A DNA stretch of 64,000 nucleotides from Halictus rubicundus (Eukaryota; Arthropoda; Insecta; Hymenoptera; Halictidae). The position numbers and the translations under genes were made by a program. The notes under the pieces are model-generated. The model was not told where the DNA came from and did not search any database. It was given only the letters and a program-made list of their open reading frames with translations. The stretch spans positions 186,001 through 250,000 of the forward strand of contig NW_027488765.1 of assembly GCF_050948215.1 (NCBI RefSeq), in the 5' to 3' direction. Of the stretch, positions 28,920 through 42,904 are shown in pieces (position 1 is the stretch's first letter; the number at the start of each line of letters is the position of its first letter).

Positions 28920-30470
28920 CTATCCTATCCTCTATCCTATCCTATTCTCTATCCTATCCTATCATCTATCCTTTTCTATCCTCTATCCTATCCTATCCTC
29001 TATCCTATCCTATCCTTTATCCTATCCTATCCTCTATCCTATCCTATCCTCTATCCTATCCTATCCTTTATCCTATCCTATCCTCTATTCTATCCTATTC
29101 TCTATCCTATACTATCCTCTATCCTATCCTATCCTCTATCCTATCCTATCCTCTATCCTATCCTCTATACCATCCTCTATCCTATCCTATCCTCTATCCG
29201 ATCCTCTATCCTATCCTATCCTCTAGAATATCGTTTACTCTATCATATCCTATCCTCTATCCTATAATATCATCTATCCTATTCTATCCTCTATACTATC
29301 CTATCCTCTATCCTATCCTATCCTCTATCCTATCCTCTCCTTTATCCTATCCTATCCTCTACTCTATCCTATCCTCTATCCTATACTATCCTCTATCCTA
29401 TCCTATCCTCTATCCTATTCTATCCTCTATCCGATCCTCTATCCAATCCTATCCTTTATACTATCCTATCCTCTATCCTACTCTATCCTCTATCCTATCC
29501 TATCCTCTATCCTATCCTATCCTCTATCCTATCCTATCCTCTATCCTATCCTCTATCCTATCCTATCCTCTATCCTATCGTCTCCTCTATCCTATCCTAT
29601 CCTCTATCCTATCCTCTATCCTATCCTATCCTATCCTCTATCCTATCCTATCCTATCCTCTATCATATCCTATCCTCTATCCTATCCCATCCTCTATCCT
29701 ATCCTATTCTCTATACTATTCTATCATCTATCCTATTCTATCCTCTATCCTATCCTATCCTCTATCCTATCCTATCCTTTATCCTATCCTATCCTCTATC
29801 CTATCCTATCCTCTATCCTATACTATCCTCTAACTTATCCTATCCTCTATCCTATCCAATTACCTATCCTATCCTCTATCCTATCCTTTCCTCTATCCTA
29901 TCCTATCCTCTATCCGATCCTCTATCGTATCCTCTATCCTATCCTCTATCCTATCCTATCCGATCCTCTATCCTATCCTCTATCCTATACTATCCTCTAC
30001 CATATCCTATCCTCTATCCTATCCAATTACCTATCCTATCCTCGATCCTATCCTATCCTCCATCCTATCCTATCCTCTATCAGATCCTCTATCCTATACT
30101 AGCCTCTACCTTATCCTCTTCCCTATCCTATCCAATAACGTATCCGATCCTCTATCCTATCCTATCCTCTATCCGATCGTATCCTCTATCAGATCCTCTA
30201 TCCTATCCTATCATCTATCCTATCCTCTGTCGTATCCTATCCTATCCTCTATCCTATCCTATCCTCTACCCTATCCTCTATACCATCCTCTATCCTATCC
30301 TATCCTCTATCCGATCCTCTATCCTATCCTATCCTCTATAATATCGTTTACTCTATCATATCCTATCCTCTATCCTATAGTATCATCTATCCTATCCTGT
30401 CCTCTATCCTATCCTACCTTTTATCCTATCCTATCCTCTATCCTATCCTATCCTCTATCCTATCCTCTAT
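28920..30470 (+). repeat. ~1.55 kb direct duplication, copy 1 (offset ~1.59 kb)
   Basis: Matches 30515-32060 at offsets of 1,592-1,598: TAGAAT at 29224/30822, CTATACTATTC at 29711/31303 and CAGATCC at 30081/31674. The proximal part is also related to 32.1-33.3 kb (CTATGCTATCC near 28517/32346; TAGAAT 29224/33012), giving three related versions between 28.2 and 33.4 kb. Confidence 0.82.
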
Positions 30471-30514
30471 CCTATCCTATCCTCTATCCTATCCTATCCT
30501 CTATCCTATCCTCT

Positions 30515-32060
30515 ATCCTATCCTATCCTCTATCCTATCCTATTCTCTATCCTATCCTATCATCTATCCTTTTCTATCCTCTATCCTATCCTATCCTCTA
30601 TCCTATCCTATCCTTTATCCTATCCTATCCTCTATCCTATCCTATCCTCTATCCTATCCTATCCTTTATCCTATCCTATCCTCTATTCTATCCTATTCTC
30701 TATCCTATACTATCCTCTATCCTATCCTATCCTCTATCCTATCCTATCCTCTATCCTATCCTCTATACCATCCTCTATCCTATCCTGTCCTCTATCCGAT
30801 CCTCTATCCTATCCTATCCTCTAGAATATCGTTTACTCTATCATATCCTATCCTCTATCCTATAATATCATCTATCCTATTCTATCCTCTATACTATCCT
30901 ATCCTCTATCCTATCCTCTCCTTTATCCTATCCTATCCTCTACTCTATCCTATCCTCTATCCTATACTATCCTCTATCCTATCCTATCCTCTATCCTATT
31001 CTATCCTCTATCCGATCCTCTATCCAATCCTATCCTTTATACTATCCTATCCTCTATCCTACTCTATCCTCTATCCTATCCTATCCTCTATCCTATCCTA
31101 TCCTCTATCCGATCCTCTATATTATCCTATCCTCTATCCGATCCTCTATCCTATCCTATCCTCTATCATATCCTATCCTCTATCCTATCCCATCCTCTAT
31201 CCTATCCTCTATCCTATCCTATCCTATCCTCTATCCTATCCTATCCTATCCTCTATCATATCCTATCCTCTATCCTATCCCATCCTCTATCCTATCCTAT
31301 TCTCTATACTATTCTATCATCTATCCTATTCTATCCTCTATCCTATCCTATCCTCTATCCTATCCTATCATTTATCCTATCCTATCCTCTATCCTATCCT
31401 ATCCTCTATCCTATACTATCCTCTAACTTATCCTATCCTCTATCCTATCCAATTACCTATCCTATCCTCTATCCTATCCTTTCCTCTATCCTATCCTATC
31501 CTCTATCCGATCCTCTATCGCATCCTCTATCCTATCCTCTATCCTATCCTATCCGATCCTCTATCCTATCCTCTATCCTATACTATCCTCTACCATATCC
31601 TATCCTCTATCCTATCCAATTACCTATCCTATCCTCGATCCTATCCTATCCTCCATCCTATCCTATCCTCTATCAGATCCTCTATCCTATACTAGCCTCT
31701 ACCTTATCCTCTCCCCTATCCTATCCAATAACCTATCCGATCCTTTATCCTATCCTATCCTCTATCCGATCGTATCCTCTATCAGATCCTCTATCCTATC
31801 CTATCATCTATCCTATCCTCTATCGTATTCTATCCTATCCTCTTTCCTATCCTATCCTCTATCCTATCCTAACCTCTATCCTATCCTCTATACCATCCTC
31901 TATCCTATCCTATCCTCTATCCGATCCTCTATCCTATCCTATCCTCTATAATATCGTTTACTCTATCATATCCTATCCTCTATCCTATCCTGTCCTCTAT
32001 CCTATCCTACCTTTTATCCTATCCTATCCTCTATCCTATCCTATCCTCTATCCTATACTA
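30515..32060 (+). repeat. ~1.55 kb direct duplication, copy 2 (offset ~1.59 kb)
   Basis: Partner of 28920-30470, with small indels between copies. Satellite only; no other feature seen inside. Confidence 0.82.
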
Positions 32061-34589
32061 TCCTCTACCTTATCCTATCCTCTATAATGTCCAATTACCT
32101 ATCCTATCCTCTATCCTATCCTTTCCTCTATCCTATCCTATCCTCTATCCTATCCTATAATCTATCCTCTATCCTATCCTACCCTCTTTCCTATCCTATC
32201 ATCTATCCTATCCTATCTTCTATCCTATCGTTTCCTCTATCCTATCCTATCCGCTATCCTATCCTATCCTCTATCCGATCCTCTATCCTATCCTATCCTC
32301 TATCCTATCCTCTATCCTATCCTATCCTATCCTATCCTCTATCCTATGCTATCCTATCCTCTATCCTATCCTATCCTTTATCCTATCCTATCCTCTATTC
32401 TATCCTATCCTCTATCCTATACTACCCTCTATCCTATCCTATCCTCTATCCTATCCTATCCTCTATCCTATCCTCTATCCTATCCTATCCTATCCTCTAT
32501 CCTATCCTATCCTATCCTATCCTATCATCTACCTTATCCTATACTCTATCCTATCCAATTACCTATCCTATCCTCTATCCTATCCTCTATCCTATCCTCT
32601 ATCCTATCCTATCCTCTATCCTATCCTCTATCCTATCCTATCCTCTATCCTATCCTCTATCCTATCCTATCCTCTATCCTATCCTCTATCCTATCCTATC
32701 CTCTATCCTATCCTATTCTCTATCCTATCCTATCATCTATCCTTTTCTATCCTCTATCCTATCCAATCCTCTATCCTATCCTATCCTTTATCCTATCCTA
32801 TCCTCTATCCTATCCTATCCTCTATCCTATCCTATCCTTTATCCTATCCTATCCTCTATTCTATCCTATTCTCTATCCTATACTATCCTCTATCCTATCC
32901 TATCCTCTATCCTATCCTATCCTTTATCCTATCCTATCCTCTATCCTATCCTCTATACCATCCTCTATCCTATCCTATCCTCTATCCGATCCTCTATCCT
33001 ATCCTATCCTCTAGAATATCGTTTACTCTATCATATCCTATCCTCTATCCTATAATATCATCTATCCTATTCTATCCTCTATACTATCCTATCCTCTATC
33101 CTATCCTATCCTCTATCCTATCCTCTCCTTTATCCTATCCTATCCTCTACTCTATCCTATCCTCTATCCTATACTATCCTCTATCCTATCCTATCCTCTA
33201 TCCTATTCTATCGTCTATCCGATCCTCTATCCAATCCTATCCTTTATACTATCCTATCCTCTATCCTACTCTATCCTCTATCCTATCCTATCCTCTATCC
33301 TATCCTATCCTCTATCCGATCCTCTATATTATCCTATCCTCTATCCGATCCTCTATCCTATCCTATCCTCTATCATATCCTATCCTCTATCCTATCCCAT
33401 CCTCTATCCTATCCTATCCTCTATCCTATCCTATCCTCTATCCTATCCTCTATCCTATCCTATCCTCTATCCTATCCTCTATCCTTTCGTATCCTCTATC
33501 CTATCGTCTCCTCTATCCTATCCTATCCTCTATCCTATCCTATCCTCTATCCTATCCTATCCTCTATCCTATCCTCTATCCTATCCTATCCTATCCTCTA
33601 TCCTATCCTATCCTATCCTCTATCATATCCTATCCTCTATCCTATCCCATCCTCTATCCTATCCTATCCTCTATCCTATCCTATCCTCTATCCTATCCTC
33701 TATCCTATCCTCTCCTCTATCCTATCCTCTCCTCTATCCTATCCTATCCTCTATCCTATCCTATCCTCTATCCTATCCTCTATCCTATCCTCTATCCTAT
33801 CCTATCCTATCCTCTATCCTATCCTATCCTATCCTCTATCCTATCCTATCCTATCCTGTATCCTATCCTATCCTCTATTCTATCCTATCCTCTATCCTAT
33901 ACTATCCTCTATCCTATCCTATCCTCTATCCTATCCTATCCTCTATCCGATCCTCTATCCAATCCTATACTTTATCCTATCCTATCCTCTATCCTACTCT
34001 ATCCTCTATCCTATCCTATCCTCTATCCTATCCTATCCTCTGTCCGATCCTCTATCCTATCCTATCCTCTATCCTATCCTATCCTTTATCCTATCCTATA
34101 CTCTATCCTATCCTATCCTCTATCCTATACTATCCTCTACCTTATCCTATCCTCTATCCTATCCAATTACCTATCCTATCCTCTATCCTATCCTATCCTC
34201 TATCCTATCCTATCCTCTATCCTATCCTATCCTCTATCCTATCCTCTATCCTATCCTATCCTATCCTCTATCCTATCCTATCCTATCCTCTATCCTATCC
34301 TATCCTGTATCCTATCCTATCCTCTATTCTATCCTGTCCTCTATCCTATACTATCCTCTATCCTATCCTATCCTCTATCCTATCCTATCCTCTATCCGAT
34401 CCTCTATCCAATCCTATCCTTTATCCTATCCTATCCTCTATCCTACTCTATCCTCTATCCTATCCTATCCTCTATCCTATCCTATCCTCTGTCCGATCCT
34501 CTATCATATCCTATCCTCTATCCTATAATATCATCTATCCTATTCTATCCTCTATACTATCCTATCCTCTATCCTATCCTATCCTCTAT

Positions 34590-37500
34590 CCTATCCTCTC
34601 CTCTATCCTATCCTATCCTCTATCCTATCCTATAATCTATCCTCTATCCTATCCTACCCTCTTCCCTATCCTATCATGTATCCTATCCTATCTTCTATCC
34701 TATCGTTTCCTCTATCCTATCCTATCCTCTATCCTATCCTATCCTCTATCCGATCCTCTGTCCTATCCTATCCTCTATCCTATCCTCTATCCTATCCTAT
34801 CCTATCCTCTATCCTATCCTATCCTATCCTCTATCCTATCCTATCCTATCCTATCCTCTATCCTATCCTATCCTTTATCCTATCCTATCCTCTATTCTAT
34901 CCTATCCTCTATCCTATACTATCCTCTATCCTATCCTATCCTCTATCCTATTCTATCCTCTATCCGATCCTCTATCCAATCCTATCCTTTATCCTATCCT
35001 ATCCTCTATCCTACTCTATCCTCTATCCTATCCTATCCTCTATCCTATCCTATCCTCTATCCAATCCTCTATCCTATCCTATCCTCTATCCGATCCTCTA
35101 TCCTATCCTATCCTCTATCCTATCCTATCCTCTATCCTATCCTATCCTTTATCCTATCCTATCCTCTATCCTATCCTTTCCTCTATCCTATCCTATCCTC
35201 TATCCGATCCTCTATCCTATCCTCTATCCTATCCTATCCTCTTTCCTATCCTCTATCCTCTCCTATCCTCTATCCTATCCTATCCTCTATCCTATCCTAT
35301 CCTCTATCATATCCTATCCTCTATCCCATCCTATACTCTATCCTATCCTCTATCCTATCCTATCCTCTATCCTATCCTATTCTCTATCCTATTCTATCAT
35401 CTATCCTATTCTATCCTCTATCCTATCCTATCCTATCCTCTATCCTATCCTATCCTTTATCCTATCCTATCCTCTATCCTATCCTATCCTCTATCCTATA
35501 CTATCCTCTAACTTATCCTATCCTCTATCCTATCCAATTACCTATCCTATCCTCTATCCTATCCTTTCCTCTATCCTATCCTATCCTCTATCCGATCCTC
35601 TAACGTATCCTCTATCCTATCCTCTATCCTATCCTATCCGATCCTCTATCCTATCCTCTATCCTATACTATCCTCTACCATATCCTATCCTCTATCCTAT
35701 CCTCTATACCATCCTCTATCCTATCCTATCCTCTATCCGATCCTCTATCCTATCCTATCCTCTATAATATCGTTTACTCTATCATATCCTATCCTCTATC
35801 CTATAGTATCATCTATCCTATCCTGTCCTCTATCCTATCCTACCTTTTATCCTATCCTATCCTCTATCCTATCCTATCCTCTATCCTATACTATCCTCTA
35901 ACTTATCCTATCCTCTATCCTATCCAATTACCTATCTTATTCTCTATCCTATCCATTCCTCTATCCTATCCTATCCTCTATCCGATCCTCTATCCTATCC
36001 TCTATCCTATCCTATCCGATCCTCTATCCTATCCTCTATCCTATACTATCCTCTACCTTATCCTATCCTCTATCCTATCCAATTACCTATCCTATCCTCG
36101 ATCCTATCCTCTATTATATCCTATCCTCTATCCTATCCTATTCTCTATCCTATCCTATCATCTATCCTATTCTATCCTCTATCCTATCTTATCCTCTATC
36201 CTATCCTATCCTTTATCCTATCCAATCCTCTATCCTATCCTATCCTCTATCCTATACTATCCTCTAACTTATCCTATCTTCTATCCTATCCAATTACCTA
36301 TCCTATCCTCTATCCTATCCTTTCCTCTATCCTATCCTATCCTCTATCCGATCCTCTACCCTATCCTCTATCCTATCCTCTATCCTATCCTATCCGATCC
36401 TCTATCCTATCCTCTGTCCTATACTATCCTCTACCTTATCCTATCCTCTATCCTATCCAATTACCTATCCTATCCTCGATCCTATCCTATCCTCCATTCT
36501 ATCCTATCCTCTATCAGATCCTCTATCCTATACTAGCCTCTACCTTATCCTCTCCCCTATCCTATCCAATTACCTATCCGATCCTCTATCCTATCCTATC
36601 CTCTATCCGATCGTATCCTCTATCAGATCCTCTATCCTATCCTATCATCTATCCTATCCTCTATCGTATCCTATCCTATCCTCTTTCCTGTCCTATCCTC
36701 TTTCCTATCCTATCCTCTATCCTATCCTCTATCCTATCCTATCCTCTATCCTATCCTCTATACCAGCCTCTATCCTATCCTATCCTCTATCCGATCCTCT
36801 ATCCTATCCTATCCTCTATAATATCGTTTACTCTATCATATCCTATCCTCTATCCTATAATATCATCTATCCTATCCTATCCTCTATCCTATCCTCTCCT
36901 CTATCCTATCCTATCCCCTATCCTATCCTATCCTCTATCCTATCCTCTATCCTATCCTTTCCTATCCTCTATCCTATCCTATCCTATCCTCTATCCTATC
37001 CTATCCTGTATCCTATCCTATCCTATATTCGATCCTATCCTCTATCCTATACTATCCTCTATCCTATCCTATCCTCTATCCTATCCTATCCTCTATCCGA
37101 TCCTCTATCCAATCCTATCCTTTATCCTATCCTATCCTCTATCCTACTCTATCCTCTATCCTATCCTATCCTCTATCCTATCCTATCCTCTGTCCGATCC
37201 TCTATCCTATTGTATCCTCTATCCTATCCTATCCTTTATCCTATCCTATCCTCTATCCTATCCTATACTCTATCCTATACTATCCTCTACCTTATCCTAT
37301 CCTCTATCCTATCCAATTACCTATCCTATCCTCTATCCTATCCTTTCCTCTATCCTATCGTATCCTCTATCCGCTCCTCTATCCTATCCTCTATCCTATC
37401 CTATCCTCTATCCTATCCTATCCTATCCTCTATCCTATCCTATCCGTTATCCTATCCTATCCTCTACTCTATCCTATCCTCTATCCTATACTATCCTCTA

Positions 37501-38060
37501 TCCTATCCTATCCTCTATCCTATCCTATCCTCTATCCGATCCTCTATCCTATCCTATCCTCTATCCAATCCTATCCTCTATCCTATCTATCCTCTATCCT
37601 ATCCTATCCTCTATCCTATCCTCTCCTCTATCCTATCCTCTATCCTATCCTATCCTCTATCCTATCCTATCCTCTATCGTATCCTATCCTATCCTCTATC
37701 ATATCCTATCCTCTATCCTAAACGCTCCTCAATCCTATTCTATCCTCTATCCTATCCTATCCTCTATCCTATCCTATCCTATCCTCTATCCTATCCTCTC
37801 CTCTATCGTATCCTATCCTCTATCCTATCCTATCTTCTATCCTATCCTTTCCTCTATCCTATCCTATCCTATCCTCTATCCTATCATATCCTATCCTCTA
37901 TCCTATCCTATCCTTTCCTCTATCCTATCCTATCCTGTCCTCTATCCTATCATATCCTATCCTCTATCCTATCCTATCCTTTATCCTATCCTATCCTCTA
38001 TCCGATCCTCTATCCTATCCTATCCTCTATAATATCGTTTACTCTATCATATCCTATCCT
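34590..38060 (+). repeat. ~3.5 kb direct duplication, copy A
   Basis: Matches 38550-42040. The offset is 3,953 at ATCATGTATCC (34673/38626). From about 35.2 kb it is 4,033, checked at TAACGTATCC (35601/39634), CTATTATATCC (36111/40144), CCAGCCTC (36763/40796) and AAACGCTCC (37720/41753). It falls to 3,967 at the AATATCGTTT near 38031/41998. So copy B has an ~80-base insertion near 39.13 kb and copy A an extra ~66 bases near 37.9 kb. Apart from those the copies look almost identical. Confidence 0.9.
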
Positions 38061-38249
38061 CTATCCTATAATATCATCTATCCTATCCTATCCTCTATAC
38101 TATCCTATCCTCTATCCTATACTATCCTCTATCCTATCCCATCCTCTATCCTATCCTGTCCTCTATCCTATCCTATCCTCTATCCTATCCTATCCTCTAT
38201 CCTATCCTATCCTCTATCCTATCCTATCCTCTATCCTATAACATCCTCT

Positions 38250-38550
38250 ATCCTATCCTCTATCGTATCCTATCCTCTGTCCTATCGTATCCTGTATCCT
38301 ATCGTATCATCTATCCTATCCCATCCTCTATGCTATCCTATCCTGAATCTTATCCCAGACTCTATCGTATCCTACCCTCTGTCCTATCCCATCCTCTATG
38401 CTATCCTATCCTGAATCCTATCCCAGACTCTATCGTATCCTATCCTCTATCCTATCCTATCTTCAATTATATAATATCCTCTATCCTATCCAATCCTCTA
38501 TCGTATCCTCTATCCTATCCACTATCCTATCCTATCCTCTATCCTATCCT
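38250..38550 (+). repeat. Divergent satellite junction with 68-bp tandem repeat
   Basis: The most degenerate stretch of the satellite, lying between copies A and B of the 3.5 kb duplication. It is unusually rich in G-containing variants (CCTGAATC, CCCAGACTC, ATCGTATCC, CTCTGTCC) and contains a 68-base direct repeat starting at 38330 and 38398. Each unit begins ATGCTATCC and contains TGAATC and CAGACTC. An AT-rich TCAATTATATAATATCC follows near 38463. I did not see CAGACTC or TGAATC elsewhere in the window. Confidence 0.8.
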
Positions 38551-41500
38551 CTCCTCTATCCTATCCTATCCTCTATCCTATCCTATAATCTATCCTCTAT
38601 CCTATCCTACCCTCTTCCCTATCCTATCATGTATCCTATCCTATCTTCTATCCTATCGTTTCCTCTATCCTATCCTATCCTCTATCCTATCCTATCCTCT
38701 ATCCGATCCTCTGTCCTATCCTATCCTCTATCCTATCCTCTATCCTATCCTATCCTATCCTCTATCCTATCCTATCCTATCCTCTATCCTATCCTATCCT
38801 ATCCTATCCTCTATCCTATCCTATCCTTTATCCTATCCTATCCTCTATTCTATCCTATCCTCTATCCTATACTATCCTCTATCCTATCCTATCCTCTATC
38901 CTATTCTATCCTCTATCCGATCCTCTATCCAATCCTATCCTTTATCCTATCCTATCCTCTATCCTACTCTATCCTCTATCCTATCCTATCCTCTATCCTA
39001 TCCTATCCTCTATCCAATCCTCTATCCTATCCTATCCTCTATCCGATCCTCTATCCTATCCTATCCTCTATCCTATCCTATCCTCTATCCTATCCTATCC
39101 TTTATCCTATCCTATCCTCTATCCTATCCTAACCTCTATCCTATACTATCCTCTACCTTATCCTATCCTCTATCCTATCCAATTACCTATCCTATCCTCT
39201 ATCCTATCCTTTCCTCTATCCTATCCTATCCTCTATCCGATCCTCTATCCTATCCTCTATCCTATCCTATCCTCTTTCCTATCCTCTATCCTCTCCTATC
39301 CTCTATCCTATCCTATCCTCTATCCTATCCTATCCTCTATCATATCCTATCCTCTATCCCATCCTATACTCTATCCTATCCTCTATCCTATCCTATCCTC
39401 TATCCTATCCTATTCTCTATCCTATTCTATCATCTATCCTATTCTATCCTCTATCCTATCCTATCCTATCCTCTATCCTATCCTATCCTTTATCCTATCC
39501 TATCCTCTATCCTATCCTATCCTCTATCCTATACTATCCTCTAACTTATCCTATCCTCTATCCTATCCAATTACCTATCCTATCCTCTATCCTATCCTTT
39601 CCTCTATCCTATCCTATCCTCTATCCGATCCTCTAACGTATCCTCTATCCTATCCTCTATCCTATCCTATCCGATCCTCTATCCTATCCTCTATCCTATA
39701 CTATCCTCTACCATATCCTATCCTCTATCCTATCCTCTATACCATCCTCTATCCTATCCTATCCTCTATCCGATCCTCTATCCTATCCTATCCTCTATAA
39801 TATCGTTTACTCTATCATATCCTATCCTCTATCCTATAGTATCATCTATCCTATCCTGTCCTCTATCCTATCCTACCTTTTATCCTATCCTATCCTCTAT
39901 CCTATCCTATCCTCTATCCTATACTATCCTCTAACTTATCCTATCCTCTATCCTATCCAATTACCTATCTTATTCTCTATCCTATCCATTCCTCTATCCT
40001 ATCCTATCCTCTATCCGATCCTCTATCCTATCCTCTATCCTATCCTATCCGATCCTCTATCCTATCCTCTATCCTATACTATCCTCTACCTTATCCTATC
40101 CTCTATCCTATCCAATTACCTATCCTATCCTCGATCCTATCCTCTATTATATCCTATCCTCTATCCTATCCTATTCTCTATCCTATCCTATCATCTATCC
40201 TATTCTATCCTCTATCCTATCCTATCCTCTATCCTATCCTATCCTTTATCCTATCCAATCCTCTATCCTATCCTATCCTCTATCCTATACTATCCTCTAA
40301 CTTATCCTATCTTCTATCCTATCCAATTACCTATCCTATCCTCTATCCTATCCTTTCCTCTATCCTATCCTATCCTCTATCCGATCCTCTACCCTATCCT
40401 CTATCCTATCCTCTATCCTATCCTATCCGATCCTCTATCCTATCCTCTGTCCTATACTATCCTCTACCTTATCCTATCCTCTATCCTATCCAATTACCTA
40501 TCCTATCCTCGATCCTATCCTATCCTCCATCCTATCCTATCCTCTATCAGATCCTCTATCCTATACTAGCCTCTACCTTATCCTCTCCCCTATCCTATCC
40601 AATTACCTATCCGATCCTCTATCCTATCCTATCCTCTATCCGATCGTATCCTCTATCAGATCCTCTATCCTATCCTATCATCTATCCTATCCTCTATCGT
40701 ATCCTATCCTATCCTCTTTCCTGTCCTTTCCTCTTTCCTATCCTATCCTCTATCCTATCCTCTATCCTATCCTATCCTCTATCCTATCCTCTATACCAGC
40801 CTCTATCCTATCCTATCCTCTATCCGATCCTCTATCCTATCCTATCCTCTATAATATCGTTTACTCTATCATATCCTATCCTCTATCCTATAATATCATC
40901 TATCCTATCCTATCCTCTATCCTATCCTCTCCTCTATCCTATCCTATCCCCTATCCTATCCTATCCTCTATCCTATCCTCTATCCTATCCTTTCCTATCC
41001 TCTATCCTATCCTATCCTATCCTCTATCCTATCCTATCCTGTATCCTATCCTATCCTATATTCGATCCTATCCTCTATCCTATACTATCCTCTATCCTAT
41101 CCTATCCTCTATCCTATCCTATCCTCTATCCGATCCTCTATCCAATCCTATCCTTTATCCTATCCTATCCTCTATCCTACTCTATCCTCTATCCTATCCT
41201 ATCCTCTATCCTATCCTATCCTCTGTCCGATCCTCTATCCTATCCTATCCTCTATCCTATCCTATCCTTTATCCTATCCTATCCTCTATCCTATCCTATA
41301 CTCTATCCTATACTATCCTCTACCTTATCCTATCCTCTATCCTATCCAATTACCTATCCTATCCTCTATCCTATCCTTTCCTCTATCCTATCGTATCCTC
41401 TATCCGCTCCTCTATCCTATCCTCTATCCTATCCTATCCTCTATCCTATCCTATCCTATCCTCTATCCTATCCTATCCGTTATCCTATCCTATCCTCTAC

Positions 41501-42040
41501 TCTATCCTATCCTCTATCCTATACTATCCTCTATCCTATCCTATCCTCTATCCTATCCTATCCTCTATCCGATCCTCTATCCTATCCTATCCTCTATCCA
41601 ATCCTATCCTCTATCCTATCTATCCTCTATCCTATCCTATCCTCTATCCTATCCTCTCCTCTATCCTATCCTCTATCCTATCCTATCCTCTATCCTATCC
41701 TATCCTCTATCGTATCCTATCCTATCCTCTATCATATCCTATCCTCTATCCTAAACGCTCCTCAATCCTATTCTATCCTCTATCCTATCCTATCCTCTAT
41801 CCTATCCTATCCTATCCTCTATCCTATCCTCTCCTCTATCGTATCCTATCCTCTATCCTATCCTATCTTCTATCCTATCCTTTCCTCTATCCTATCCTAT
41901 CCTATCCTCTATCCTATCATATCCTATCCTCTATCCTATCCTATCCTTTATCCTATCCTATCCTCTATCCGATCCTCTATCCTATCCTATCCTCTATAAT
42001 ATCGTTTACTCTATCATATCCTATCCTCTATCCTATAATA
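38550..42040 (+). repeat. ~3.5 kb direct duplication, copy B
   Basis: Partner of 34590-38060. The ~80 bases present here and absent from copy A contain TATACTATCC, CTACCTTATCC and CCAATTACC, a word combination found throughout the array. This suggests loss or gain of a whole satellite sub-block. Parts of it recur again near 46.1-47.2 kb (CCGCTCCTC at ~41405 and ~46505). Confidence 0.9.
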
Positions 42041-42570
42041 TCATCTATCCTATCCTATCCTCTATACTATCCTATCCTCTATCCTATACTATCCTCTATC
42101 CTATCCTATCCTCTATCCTATCCTATCCTTTATCCTATCTTATCCTCTATCCTATCCTATACTCTATCCTATACTATCCTCTACCTTATCGTATACTCTA
42201 TCCTATCCAATTACCTATCCTATCCTCTATCCTATCCTCTATCCTATCCTATCCTCTATCCTATCCTATCCTCTATCCTATCCTATCCTTTATCCTATCC
42301 TATCCTCTATTCTATCCTATCCTCTATCCTATACTATCCTCTATCCTATCCTATCCTCTATCCTATTCTATCCTCTATCCGATCCTCTATCCAATCCTAT
42401 CCTTTATCCTATCCTATCCTCTATCCTACTCTATCCTCTATCCTATCCTATCATCTATCCTATCCTATCCTCTATCCTATTGTATCCTCTATCCTATCCT
42501 ATCCTCTACCTTATCCTATACTCTATCCTATCCAATTACCTATGCTATCCTCTATCCTATCCTCTATCCT

Positions 42571-42589
42571 ATCCTATCCTCTATCCTAT
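42571..42589 (+). repeat. Target-site duplication, poly(A)-side copy
   Basis: The 19 bases ATCCTATCCTCTATCCTAT directly abut the T run of the inserted element and are repeated exactly at 43634-43652. The unfilled satellite paralogue at 49538 has this word once at 49629-49647 in the same context (91 bases from the segment start in both), which confirms that it was duplicated by the insertion. The last T is ambiguous with the tail. Confidence 0.92.
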
Positions 42590-42609
42590 TTTTTTTTTTT
42601 TTTTTTTTT
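42589..42609 (-). other. Poly(A) tail of the retrotransposon
   Basis: Twenty-one consecutive T on the + strand, i.e. A21 on the element strand. The T at 42589 could belong to either the tail or the target site. It marks the element's 3' end and the point where reverse transcription was primed by the satellite strand ending in CCTAT. No AATAAA is visible in the 30 bases before it. Confidence 0.95.
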
Positions 42610-42641
42610 CCGAGGAGGTAATCTCGTTACGGATACCCGAA

Positions 42642-42658
42642 CCCCCCCGGGGGGGGGG
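42642..42658. repeat. C7-G10 homopolymer tract in the 3' UTR
   Basis: Seven C followed by ten G on the + strand, a perfect C7/G7 palindrome plus three G. It can fold as a hairpin or serve as part of a G-rich structure, and such tracts are prone to sequencing length errors. It lies about 33 bases from the poly(A) junction. Confidence 0.85.
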
Positions 42659-42904
42659 TGGTCCGGGTTATGTGGGACTCCTCGGCTGGTTGGTGCAACG
42701 CCGAGTATACCCACTAACTCCTCCCCGTCCGTCCCTAGACTCCTGGGGGCACCCGTGCTCTGCGCGCGCATGTCAATCCGGTGTGCCCCCGCCTTAGCAT
42801 ACCACCCAGGGGGGGACGCGGCCCCCTCCCGTACCTACTCTATCCGAAGGCACCACGCAACGGACGACGTGGCGCCTTCCCCCCTGTTAGGCCGCCCGAT
42901 GAGC

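Larger units (their letters stand above)
10301..34500. repeat. TATCC/TATCCTC satellite array, domain II
   Basis: The same satellite in the same orientation, but a different variant family. I found no AAACGCTCC marker here. Instead there are seven copies of CTAGAATATCG (TAGAAT at 12754, 14575, 16058, 20895, 29224, 30822, 33012), a variant of the ATAATATCG motif seen elsewhere. The variant CCGTCCGATCC (13531, 15352, 16835, 18845, 21689) also clusters here. The domain holds several direct duplications, listed separately. The + strand open frames at 11926-12756, 14130-16100, 19839-20897, 22578-23270, 26884-27369, 28219-29833 and 32087-33055 are compositional. No other structure was seen. Confidence 0.96.
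34501..42570. repeat. TATCC/TATCCTC satellite array, domain III
   Basis: Satellite with no gene. It consists mainly of one ~3.5 kb block present twice in direct orientation (about 34590-38060 and 38550-42040), separated by a more divergent stretch at about 38250-38550. The AAACGCTCC marker reappears here at 37720 and 41753. The last ~100 bases before the retrotransposon (42480-42589) form a segment that also occurs, unfilled, at 45899, 49538 and 54555. It carries a private C-to-G change at 42544 relative to those copies. Confidence 0.96.

Noticed and set aside
42542..42797. Frames at 42480-42797 and 42542-43093 with a run of Phe
   Set aside because: The Phe run is the T tract of the retrotransposon poly(A) tail. 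The frames join satellite, tail and antisense 3' UTR.
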